Positions 1 to 12,000 of a stretch of DNA of 64,000 nucleotides are shown one piece after another (within the stretch, counting starts at the first letter, position 1; each line of letters begins with the position of its first letter). The DNA is from Cercospora beticola (Eukaryota; Ascomycota; Dothideomycetes; Mycosphaerellales; Mycosphaerellaceae). A program made the translations under genes and the position numbers. Location: contig NC_088939.1 in assembly GCF_033473495.1 (NCBI RefSeq), positions 4,092,001-4,156,000 on the forward strand. Reading direction: 5' to 3'. The notes below the pieces were generated by a model. It saw nothing but the letters and a program-made list of their open reading frames with translations. It was not told the DNA's origin and did not search any database.

Positions 1-596
1 GCAGCAAAGTGTTTCGGCAGTCGATGTTGTTTCTGGCTTGTGATTACCTTGCTGCAATGCTCATTGGCTCGCCGATCTGGGACACAATCGATTGCTGTCA
101 ACTCCATAGCTCATCAGTGCGGACGCGGAATTGCAGACGCCCTTGATGCTACGTGGAGCCGGGGTAGCTTCAATCCCAGCCTCAACCAGGGTGGTGGTCT
201 CAGGTCTGATGCAGGGTTCAATAGTACCTCAATCCGTCATCGAAAGCCACACTGGCCGCGATACGGAATTCCCAGGATGCTGCGGTTTGAGCCTTACGCA
301 AGGCTAAATTCGATCCCGCTTGTTAGTCGCGAGCATAGGCGGAAGTGATAGCGCCGTATATTGGCAGTCATTCTACCGCCGCAAAGCCAGCTGCGGATGT
401 GGATACGCTCGGCTTGGCGTTCGGGCTATCCTAGATCTGTGCCTATCAATACCAAGAACTTAGGTGCATGTAGGACACTCGGCCAGAGCTTGCTGTACAC
501 CTCAGGTCGTTCTCAAGAGCCTCGCATTGTTTCTACTAACATCCACCTACTGTTGATTCATTTTTGTGATTGTTCGCACTAGGGAACACAGACACA
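1..596. other. Left-edge region without a supported gene
   Basis: Short open frames occur on both strands but none resembles a known family or has convincing codon structure. The right part must contain the promoter and 5' UTR of the enoyl reductase starting at 597. The left edge could hold the end of a neighbouring gene, but I see no recognisable protein. Confidence 0.5.
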
Positions 597-1787
597 ATGG
601 CTGCTGACCATTCTCTGCCACTGCCAGACCGCCAGCGAGCGATCAAGGTGGTCGAAGCGAGCACTGTTCGATTGGAAAAAGACGTCCCGTTACCGAAGCT
701 CGAAGACGAAGATGTTCTTGTACGAGTACATTGTGTAGCGCTGAATCCGTTTGATTGGTGAGGTGCTGGAGCTTCCACTACGAGGAGAATCGAAAGTCTG
801 ACAAGTTTGATAGGAAATCGTTAGATCTTTCCCCAGCTCCAGGGTCAACTTTTGGCTGCGATGTCGCGGGTGAAGTTGTTGCAGTTGGTGCCAAATGCCG
901 GAACAATATCAAGGTCGGCGACCGAGTCTTCGGCCCAGTCAAAGGCAACGCATCAGATGCTCCGGAAAATGGTGGTTTTGCGGAGTATGCCACTATACGC
1001 GAAGTCGTCGCATGGAAGGTCCCAGACGGAATGCAATTTGAGCATGCGGCGACGCTGGGGATGTCGCTCATGACGGTTGGCCTTGCGCTTCATTATATGC
1101 TGAAGGTTCCACTGCCGCTGGATTCTCCCGGAAATAATGGTACCGGACGTTATGTTTTCATCTATGGAGGTGGAACGGCCACAGGAACTTTGGCTGTTCA
1201 GTGTGCTGCACTGTGAGCAGACACGCGAGTCAACTTTGGGCTATTGCTGATCCGTTTGCAGGTCCGGAATGCAGCCCGTCGTAGCTTGTTCACCGCGACA
1301 CTTCGCGCGCATGAAGTCGCTTGGAGTGGTTGCATGTTTTGATTACCATATCCCGACAGTGGCAGACGACGTCCGTGAATTCACCAATGATGGCCTCACA
1401 GAAGCTCTCGACTGCATCACAGATAGCGCGAGCATGAACATATGCTACAATGCGCTTGGCAGCCAGGGGGGACGATACGTGGGACTTGATCAATTCCCAA
1501 TACGTTCTCATACGCGGCGCGACGTCCGCCCAGAGTGGATCGTGGCATGGACTGTGAGCGGAGAAGGCATTCGATGGAAACGGCCGTACGCCAGAGCGCC
1601 GCGACCAAAGCACAAGGTCTTCGGGCAGACGTGGAATCCGGTGGCTCAGAAGCTGCTGGACTCCGGGGTACTCCAGACGCATCCCATCGACCTACGAAGC
1701 GGAGGGCTAGCTGCCATCCCGGAAGGCGTCGATGCGTTGCGAAAAGGGCTAACGGAAGGCAAGAAACTGGTGTATTCCATCGTATAG
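597..1787 (+). CDS. Trans-acting enoyl reductase (LovC/ApdC-like, zinc-less MDR family) of a PKS-NRPS locus
   Basis: Three exons, 597-757, 814-1212 and 1262-1787, give 361 residues, close to the usual size of fungal trans-ER proteins. Both introns have GT/AG ends and restore the frame across conserved family sequence (FDWK at the first junction, AALSGM at the second). The N-terminal GroES-like half carries GCDVAGEVV and GDRVFG. The Rossmann half carries the nucleotide-binding stretch YGGGTATGTLAVQ, the variant typical of trans-acting PKS enoyl reductases. The family loads NADPH and reduces the alpha,beta double bond on the ACP-bound chain of partner synthases that lack a working ER. It lies 1.26 kb upstream of, and on the same strand as, the PKS-NRPS, whose own ER region is degenerate, so partnership is the natural inference. 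The start is the first ATG; an upstream TTG frame extension was ignored. Confidence 0.85.
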
Positions 1788-3045
1788 CAATCGGTTGATA
1801 GCAGGCTCATGTCGAGCAGGCCTGCGAGCGCTCGCGTGTGCCCGCCCTAGTTGAGAACCCCTGTCAGTGCAGTCGGATCCTGTAAAGCTTAGTGAACGGC
1901 ATTGCGGTGGTTCTCGAGTTGGCGTAAGCGACACTCTCGACGCCGTTCGTGATCTCGGCAGTGGAAGGTGCATCCGAGCACAATTGTGCCAGGAGCATGC
2001 GGCAGGGTCATTCGGCGTGGTGGGATTAGTCGGAGTAGCCAGCGAGCGGCCTATCGTGCATTCCAAGGGCGTCTGTTGGACGTAATGGATTCCTCAAGCC
2101 ATGTGTCGCGTGAATCTGCCGGCCGGGGGTGGGACGAAGAGGTGAAGTCGTGTCCCAGAGAAAAGCCAGCGATAGCGATAGACGATGGAATTGTGGGGAA
2201 CATCCGAGTGTCCGAGCGCCGATGCGCTGATCAAGACGCGTGGTCGTCATTCCGTTTCTCCCTCAAACCACCACACGCGCTTCGTCCATTTCTACTCCCA
2301 CCTGCAAGCATTGAATCTTAGCGCGATGCTGTCTTCAGTAATCCGCATATCGAAGCCGTCTCCGTTGCGCTACAGTACGAGCTGCCGACCCGAGGACGCT
2401 CAATTACAGCACTACCGGCCTTGTGCACCAGAGACGGCCGCTGTGCTCTTGGCTTGCGCGAAGCCATACCGCAGCGTGTCCGGCACTTGTGTCAGCTGGC
2501 CGCGATTGCTGCTCCAGTTGTCTGATCGTTAGCTCTGAGGCCGAGTATGGCCCATCATCTCGGTGATGCCGACGCGGCGAGACAATGTGAAGATTCATGC
2601 TGCAGCCGATAACACTGGCGTAGCACATTGACCTGGACCCCAGACATGCATTGCGCTGCCGATAACAAGCCCATGTCCATGGTGTCGCGTGCGTGCATGT
2701 GTTGCAGCATTACGCGCTAGAAGGCTGCAGATCTTCGCTGGTGCTTCTAGATGGTAGCAGCCTGGACACGGTGTGTACGACCCCTCCCACGCGCCGATGA
2801 AATGCCCTGTTGTGGCTTCGTCTAGCACATTAGCGACCATGCGAGACTATCAGATGCCCTGGCAGCCATGCATACTCAATGTGCACAGAGCAAAGGCGAC
2901 AGGTGGGAGCAAAAGAACAAGTGATCATCCATCACGCTCGGTGCAATACTTGCCATCTGCGAACCTTTCTTGCTTCTCCCCAACAGTAACGACTCACCTC
3001 ATACTTCTTCACAGCAGCCATTTGGACAGGACTTAGAATCTAAAC
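1788..3045. other. Intergenic: terminator of the enoyl reductase and promoter of the PKS-NRPS
   Basis: This 1.26 kb has no supported gene. Only short overlapping frames are present and none matches a known family. A pyrimidine-rich stretch (about 2965-2995) precedes the synthetase ATG, as is common at fungal transcription starts. I found no clear palindrome assignable to a cluster regulator. Confidence 0.5.
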
Positions 3046-6000
3046 ATGCCAGAGCCTATTGCGGTCGTGGGCTCATCCTGCCGATTTCCTGGAGGTGCTT
3101 CGTCTCCTTCGAAATTATGGCAACTCTTGAAAAATCCACGCGATGTCCTGTCCGACATTCCAAAAGACCGCCTGGGGCTTGGCGCATTCTACCACGAAGA
3201 CGGGGAGCATCATGGTTCGACAAACGTTGTTGCTAAGGCCTATCTACTCGAAGAGGACCCCAGACTCTTCGATGGCCCTTTTTTCAACATCAATCCTATG
3301 GAGGCAGACGCAATGGATCCACAGCAACGACTTCTACTTGAAAGCGTCTACGAATGCATCGAAAGTGCTGGATATCCACTTGACAAGATGCGAGGCAGCG
3401 CGACATCAGTGTATGTTGGCTGCATGACCAACGACTATAGCGATATTCAGGGGCGAGATCTAGAGATCATCAACCGCTATCATGGAACTGGTTCTACGAG
3501 AAGCATTCTGTCTAATCGTATCTCCTACGTATTCGATCTTCGAGGCCCGTCTGTGACCATGGACACAGCATGCTCATCATCTCTTGCTGCTCTGCATTTT
3601 GCCGTGCAGTCATTACGCAACGGCGAATCGACAAGCTCGATAGTCGGAGGCGTGAATTTGATTTTCGACAGCACATCCTACATATCCGAGTCAAAGCTCC
3701 ACATGCTATCGCCCACGTCGCGCAGTTCAATGTGGGACGATTCTGCTGACGGTTATGCCCGAGGCGAGGGCGTGTCAGCACTGATGCTCAAAACGCTATC
3801 CCAGGCTTTAGCGGACGGCGACCACATCGAATGTATTATCCGAGAGACTGGCATGAACTCGGATGGCAGAACGACAGGAATGACAATGCCCAGCGGTGAC
3901 GCGCAGGCCACGCTGATCCGTGACACGTACGCTCGTGCCGGGCTCGATCTAAACCTCAAGAGCGACCGACCGCAATACTTCGAAGCGCACGGCACCGGAA
4001 CCATGGCTGGTGATCCTCAAGAAGCTCGCGGCATCTACAGCGCATTCTTTGGCCATGATTCGGATGACAGCGCAGAGGAAGAAAGTGAAACGAAACTCTT
4101 CTGTGGATCAATAAAAACAGTGATCGGGCATTTGGAGGGCTGTGCTGGTCTTGCTGGTCTACTGAAAGCGTCGCTGGCAATTCAAAATGGAGTAATACCA
4201 CCGAATCTACTCTTCCAGCGTCTGAATCCGGACATAAAACCCTTCTACCACCGTCTCCAGGTTCCCACAGAAGCGCTCCCGTGGCCGTCTGGGACTTCGC
4301 CGCGGCGTGCAAGCGTGAACAGCTTTGGCTTCGGAGGGACCAATTGTCACGCAATCATAGAACAATATATTCCCCAAGCTGAGCCTGCAAAGGCAGCTGA
4401 GCAGATCTCCATCGTTGACGACTTCTTTGCTGGGCCTCTACTTTTGTCGGCGTACACCGGAAGCGCGCTTGCAGCTAGCATCGAGTCTTTAGCCGATCTG
4501 CTCGAAGAAGACGGCAGCGATCCCAGCGTGCAAGATCTTTCCTTCTTTACGCAGACGCGGCGGAGCACGTTTCCACAACGTATCTACTTCCCAGGAAGGT
4601 CTCGAACTGCCCTTATCAAGGCCCTGCGGGCCTCCAGCTCCACAGCACCGTCTGAGCTCGGCGTGCGAGCCCCTGTGAGACTCAAGTGGCACACACCCGG
4701 AATACTTGGAGTGTTTACCGGGCAAGGCGCGCAGTGGGCCACGATGGGCCGGGACATGGTGAACCGCTGTCACTTGTTCCGGCAAAGTATTGAATCTTGC
4801 GAAGCTGCTCTTCAGTCACTACCGGATGGACCAGCGTGGTCATTAAAAGAAGAGCTCCTTCAAGAGCAATCGAGATCCCGACTACACGAAGCAGCACTTT
4901 CCCAGCCACTGTGCACAGCCATTCAAATTGCTTTGGTCGATACACTAAAGGCTTCGGGAGTTACCTTCCGTGGCGTTGTCGGACACTCTTCTGGTGAGAT
5001 TGCGGCGACATATGCTGCTGGTCTACTTTCTGCCGAAGATGCCATGCGAGTCGCGTACTATCGTGGTCTGCATGCTCACTTGGCCCAAGGGAAGAACGGC
5101 CAGCGAGGGGCCATGTTGGCTGTCGGTCTGGGCATTGATGATGCAGAGGCCTTCTGCAAGCCCTACGAAGGCCGACTGAGCGTGGCAGCCAGTAATTCTC
5201 CTACGTCTACAACTTTGTCCGGTGACGAGGATGTCGTGCAATCGGCCAAGGCCACGCTGGACGAGAAGGGAACGTTCGCAAGGCTGCTGAAGGTCGATAC
5301 GGCCTACCATTCAAGCCACATGCTGCCTTGTGCCAAACCTTATCTGGAATCACTGAAGGCGTGCAATATAAAAGTGCTACCTCAGAACGAGGAATGCATT
5401 TGGATCTCGTCGGTCCACGGTCATGCTGAGATCCTGGACGACGCAGAGGATCTTGAAGTGCTAGCTGATCAGTACTGGGTTGACAACATGTGCCAGCCAG
5501 TTCTGTTTTCTGAAGCCATCGAATGCTCGCTCTGGCGTGCCGGTCCCTTCGATCTTGCCATCGAAGTGGGCGCTCATCCAGCACTAAAGGGCCCCGCTAC
5601 CCAGACGATCACGGCAATATTAGGCGCTAACGCGGCTCTGCCGTACACTGCAACGCTGCAACGAGGTCAGCCCGATGTGCAAGCTTTCTCTGCTTCACTC
5701 GGATCGCTTTGGACAACTCTTGGTACCTGGGTAGACTTCAACGGATGGAGAAGAGCATATCTTGGACCGGAGTCAGCACCCGTGGCCGCGGTACCCAAGG
5801 GACTTCCAGGCTACAAGTGGTCTCATGATCAAGTCTTCTGGAAAGAGAGCAGAATCTCTGCTAGGTATCGTCTCGCAGAACGGGCGCCGCATGAGCTGCT
5901 CGGCAGACGCGCTCCTGACGATTCAGATAATGAGATGCGCTGGCGCAATATTCTGAAGGTCAGCGAACTCCCTTGGACTCGAGGCCACGTCTTCCAGAGA

Positions 6001-9000
6001 GCAATCCTGTTTCCCACCACGAGCTACATCGCCCTAGCGATCGAAGCTGCCGCAGAAACCGCTGGATTGGATCGAATCAAGCTCATTGAGATCCGCGATC
6101 TGGTCATTCCACGCGCTTTGGTGTTAGAAGACAACCATACCGGGGTTGAGACGGTCTTCTCTATGCGCAGACAGCCAAGCTCTGATGCCACATTCATTGA
6201 AGCAGAGTTCGCTTGCCACTCTAGCGTCAATGGCGCCGCTCTCGAAAAGAACTGCGGTGGCCGCGTGGTTATTGAATTATTCCCATCCGACGAGAATTCA
6301 GACAATGAAGAAGCATCAGTACTGCCAACACGATGTCCTCCACGCTCCGGCACAACGTCAATAGAGGGTGAAGCGTACTACCAGGCCATCCTTAACACTA
6401 CAGGACTAGACTATACAGGACTCTTCCGAGGCATGAAGCACATTCGTCGCTCAATGGGCTTCTCGAGTGCCGTTGCGTCCTGGCCTGTCGAAGAGGTGGG
6501 CAATCGTTATCTTGTTCACCCAGGTTTGTTGGATGTCGCTCTGCAGGCGATATTGGCAGCGTTTGTCAACCCTACTCGCATCCCAATCCGCGGATCACTG
6601 TTGCCTTCTGCATTGGCTCGTCTGGTGTTTGATCCGCATACGAGTGCTATCACGGAAGATGACAAAGAGGTAGTCTTCGAATCAGACTGTTTCTTGACAA
6701 CGAACACAGTTCGGTCTGTAGAGGGCGATATTCATGTGTTCGGGCCATCAGGGAAATGCATGATGCAAGTCGAAGGCTTCAGAATGGACAACTGGACGGA
6801 GCCGAGCGCGAAAGAAGATCGCCCGGTATTCTCTCGTCTCGAATACAAACCGGACCTCTTCTATGCGAACGGCAATGATCTTGCTGAACTCACTCCTGAT
6901 GACGCTGAGCTCAGGTTGATCGAGGCGGTGAATAGAAGTTCCTTCTACTATTTACGCGCGTTCTTCTCTACCGTTACCGAAGCGCAGATGGCAGAATGGA
7001 CATGGGATCGACAGGCTTTCTGCAAAGCCGCAAAGCAGGTGCTGAAGCTCACGGCGGACGGGAGGCACCCAGTGGCGCGAAAGTCATGGCTGAATGATAC
7101 CGCAGCGCTCATGGAAGAGTATAAGCAAACACCAGCTCTTCAGAGTCAACCAGACATGAGGGCCATCCATGTCGCAGGGGAGCATCTCGGACAAGTCATG
7201 GCTGGCGAGGAGCGTGCTCTCGAAATTTATCTTCGCGAGGGGGTCTGGGCTCCTCTTTACTCACACGGAAGATACCAAGTGCGCCTGAACCGCACCATCG
7301 CAGACTTGGTCCGTAGTTTCGCCCACCGCTATCCTCGTGCAAATTTCTTGGAAGTCGGTGCAGGTAGCGCCGGTACTACTGTAGGAATCTTGGATCAGCT
7401 TGGAGATGCTCTTGGTCAATACACTTTCACGGACATCTCCGCCGGCTTTTTCGAAAAGTCCCGGGAGCGATTGGCAAAGACCGAAGCTGCTGCAGCAGAT
7501 CGAGTTGTCTACAAGGTTCTTGACCTCGAACGCGACCCTCAGGAGCAAGGTTTCGAGCCGGAGTCTCAAGATGTTATCATCGCAGCAAACGTCTTGCACG
7601 CGACAGCAGATCTGAAGAAGTCCGTGGAAAGCGTTCGTCGCCTTCTGAAGCCAGGAGGATACTTGTTCATGCTTGAGGTCACAGGCGAGTACCTCGAAGG
7701 CTTGCTACTCATGGGTCCACTCGAGGGTTGGTGGCTTGGAAATCGTGAAGGTAAAGCTAGTCAACCTGGTCTCACACTCTCTGGCTGGGACGATCTTCTG
7801 CGCGAGACGGGATTCACTGGAGTCGACAAGCACCAGAGCGACATTCCCGATTCTGCTACACATGCCGTCTCCGTTGTCGTGTCGCAAGCCACGGACACAC
7901 GCATCGAAATGCTTCGAGAACCACTTGAATACCTGGATGAGCTACCTGTCAGTGATCAAGTGCTGATCATCGGCGGAGAGTCACTGGCAATGTCGAAGAC
8001 CATTCGAAGCATTTCTCAGCAGGTGTCGCGTTTTGCTGGACGCGTTCAGGTCGTTCAAAGCGTCGACAAGATTGACCCAGATGTCCACACATCAGCTCCT
8101 ACGGCAGTCATCGCGCTGTGCGAGCTGGAACGACCATTCTTTGCCGATCCAGTCACCGAGTCACGTTTGAAGAAGCTTCAGTCCCTCTTTGCCCACGCAA
8201 CGGATGTGTTGTGGGTCACGACCGGACATCTAGACGACAATGATCCTTCGTCAGCCATGATGATAGGCCTGTGCCGCACAATGGTCGTCGAGCTGGAGCA
8301 CCTCAACTTGCAATTCTTGAACACTATCACGAAAGGCACCAGGGCATCCGATGCCCGCCTCATCGTTGAGGCTTTCATACGCCTCAAATTGAGTGCCTCG
8401 GATTCCTTCGCCGCTTCGCCAATCCTTTGGTCGAACGAGCCCGAGTTGACAGTGTCGTCAGAAGAAGAAGTTCTGATCCCGCGTCTTCTGCCTGACGTGG
8501 AGCGCAACGACCGGCACAACTCCGCCGCGCGGCACATCACCAAAGCAGTGACTTCAGTCGGTGTGGACAGTCCGCAGTACACGGCTGTGGCACATACCGG
8601 TCAACTTAGAATCGAAGAAGATGCACCCTGGCTACTGCCTGCAAAGCGGCAAGCTTTGGCGCCTGCAGATGCTGTCACGATCCAGACCAGCCTCTCAGTG
8701 ACAGTGCCCGGGTCGGCCTCCGCCGTCCTGATCACGGGCTATGATCAACAAGGTAAACCTGTTCTTGCTCTCGTCAGTTCGCACAGTACCCAGCTTGCGG
8801 TACCTGCTGCGTCCGTCCTTTATCTCAAATCAGAGCGACCATATACTGCCAAGCAGCTGCGAACTTGTGCTCAACTCATCTTGGCTCAGCACGTACTTGC
8901 GGCTGTTTCAACTGGCAGGTCCAAGAAGGAGTCCAAGGTCATCATACACGGTGCTTCTGCAGCTCTGGCCGATGCCATCAAACATCTAGCTGCAGAGCAG

Positions 9001-12000
9001 CAGAATCTGGTTTTCACTGAGTCAACATCCAGCGCTAAAACCGACATTCCAAGCGCCGTTCGTCTGCATCCGCGGTCGTCTAACTACATCATACAACGAG
9101 CACTACCACCCAACGTTGGCTTCGTCGTGGACCTTACTAAAGGCGAAGCTGTGGGTTCTAAGCTAACTTCCATCTTTCCTGGCGCTGCACTGGATTTGGA
9201 CAAGCTCGTTCTCGAAGGCAAAGCTCTGCTCCTCTCAGACTTGGAGAGCTCGTTCGAGCAGGTCCTAGCCGCGGACGTTCTCACAACAGAAGAAGCAGAA
9301 GCCAGTGTACCGGCACACCTCTTAAGCAATGCACCAGCTTCCTCCCTCGACTACCCTGCTGTGGTGGACTGGTCGATCGATACCGAACATCCTTTGCAAG
9401 TCACAGTGAAACCTATCAACGGCCGTGGACTCTTCTCGTCTGACAAATCGTACCTTATGGTCAGCTTGGTATCGACTCTGGGTCGTTCGATCTGCAGATG
9501 GATGATCGAAAATGGTGCACGACACATTGCCTTGGCAAGTCGTAGTCCCAAGGTCGACCCTCAGTGGCTCGAAGAGATGGCTCAACTGGGAGCCAATGTG
9601 CGTGTTTACAGAATGGATGTTTCTGACAGGGAGTCGGTTCGAAGCACAGTCGCTACGATGCGCTCTGAAATGCCACCGATTGCAGGAGTGGCGAATGCTG
9701 CTCTTGTGCTTCGAGACCGCCTCTTCCTTGACATGGAATTGGCAGATATGACCGAGGTACTTGCGCCAAAGGTTGATGGGTCTTTCAACTTGCATGAGGA
9801 GTTCGATGACCGTACGCTGGACTTCTTCATTCTGTTCTCGACTCTGTCTTGCGTCATTGGCAATGCAGGTCAGTCCAACTACGATGCTGCATCTCTCTAT
9901 CAAGTCATGCTGGCGAAACAACGCCGTCAGAAGGGACTTCCAGCGTCCGTCATGGAAGTCGGATGTGTGGCAGACGTGGGATACGTTGCCGAGCGCGGCC
10001 AATCACTGTTTGACAAACTTGCGCGCACCATGAAGCTGCCTTTATCTGAGGCTGATGTGCATCAGCTCTTCGCTGAAGCGGTAGCAGCAAGTCCGGTGCG
10101 TGAAGGAGAAGTTGTTGATTCCACAACTGCCGAGATTGTCTCGGGTATGGGCTATTATAACTACACTCCTAACACTCCCTTCGAAGCACACCCTCCGTGG
10201 TTCAATAACCGGCTTGCGGCTCACTACGTGGGAGAAGAACGAGGGTCCAACGTCGTGACAAGTGGAGCAGATGGTGATAATTTATCCGTTGCTGCTCAAC
10301 TCGATGCTACTACAACTGAGGGTGCGGCGGCTGCTGTTCTCACTCGAGCCTTGGCAGCCAGAGTGGAGACTATGCTGCAGATGGCCAGCGGCAACTTCAA
10401 GGTTGACGCTTCTTTGCTTGATGTGGGCATAGATTCACTTCTGGCAGTCGAGCTGCGCACCTGGTTCTTGAAGGAAGTGCATGTCGATGTTCCTGTCCTC
10501 AAGATCTTGGGCGGAGACAGTGGCGAGGCCATTTGTGCCTTTGCCGCCAGTCAATATTTGGCAGAGAAGAGCAAGACAGCCAAGGAAGCGCCATCTGCCG
10601 CTGGCAAAGATGATTCAGCTTCACCCGAAACGGACTTGCAGAAGGATGATGCGGCGAGCGTATCAGGATCAGACGAGAAACAGTCAGGCTCATCGAGCTC
10701 AAGTGACGCTGGCGATTCTGCTATGGCCACCAGCGTGAGCACGATGGGAGCGGAAGAAAAGGAAGACACAAACCCTCCGCAAACACTGCGAGATACTGCG
10801 CCCATGACGCACGCTCAGGCAAGGTGAGTCTTGTCCTGTCGTCGGCCGATAGCTTACGAGAATTACAATAAAATCTCCCTTGCTGACCAAATACTCCTCA
10901 ATGCTGTAGAATGTGGATTGCCGATCATGTTTCATCCAATCAGATCCAAAACAACAACGTACTAATTTACGATCTGACCGGGTTTGTTAATGTGACTCGC
11001 CTTCGTCGTGCAGTTGCCACCGTCGTTGCCCATCACTCAGGACTTCATACCTGTTTCTTCCAGGACGCAACAAATACCCCTCTACAAGGCCGTTTGGAAA
11101 CACCTCTGGACTGCTTCAAGCATATTTCGTCGTCGAAGGACGGCAAGACCAATGACGAGCTGATATGCCAAGTGGAAAGAGAGTTGAGCACGCGAAAATG
11201 GCGACTGCAACGCGGCGAAGCTCTCGAGGTCGTCTTGGTATCTCATGCGAGCGACAAGCATACTTTGCTGATCGGGTACCATCACATCGCAATGGATGGC
11301 ACAGCCTGGCGCACATTCTTCAGGGACTTGCATATGGCATACCAGGGAATATCGTTTCAGTCTTCCGGCAAGTCTTTAGCCGAAATCGCTGCAAGTCAAG
11401 CCCGACGTGCTGTTGATGGGTCGACCGCATTCTGGAAACAACTGCTGTCGCCGGTCCCGGAATCATTGCCACTTCTACCATTTGCCTCGACCAAGAGTCG
11501 CCCTCATCTTGACGGTTTCAAAAACTACACAAGCACTACAGAACTGGCTGGACCGGTCGTGGAACGTATCAACGGCATCAGCCGGTCTCTGGGCGTTACT
11601 GCAGTCAACTTCTACTTGGCTGCTGTTCAATGCCTCCTAGCACGCCTCACACATACTCCAGATATCTGCATTGGAGTTACGGACTCTGGTCGCGATGCGG
11701 AGACAGCTGAGACCGTTGGCTTCTTCCTCAATCTATTGCCATTCCGACTGGGCAAAACAGACTCGGAATCATTCGCGGAACTGATCCAACAAGTCAACAG
11801 CACATACCGCGAAGCACGCAAGCACTCAAGCGTGCCATTCGATGAGATACTGGAAGGTGCGGGTGTCAGTCGTGATCCCACATGCACACCACTGTTCCAG
11901 GTCGGCTTTGATATTCGTCCAGGGCAATCCGCTGAGATTCCCCTTGGCAACTGCAAATTGAGCATTCGTGATGCAGTTGACTCCGTTCTACCTTACGACA

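Noticed and set aside
9322..10002. Minus-strand 226-codon frame inside the PKS
   Set aside because: Entirely within the KR-coding exon, with no family resemblance; a shadow frame.
3046..10827. Stand-alone PKS gene ending at TGA 10825-10827, with a separate NRPS-like gene from 10911
   Set aside because: The TGA lies inside a GT...AG intron (10824-10909). Splicing restores the conserved THAQARMW start of the condensation domain, so this is one hybrid gene.
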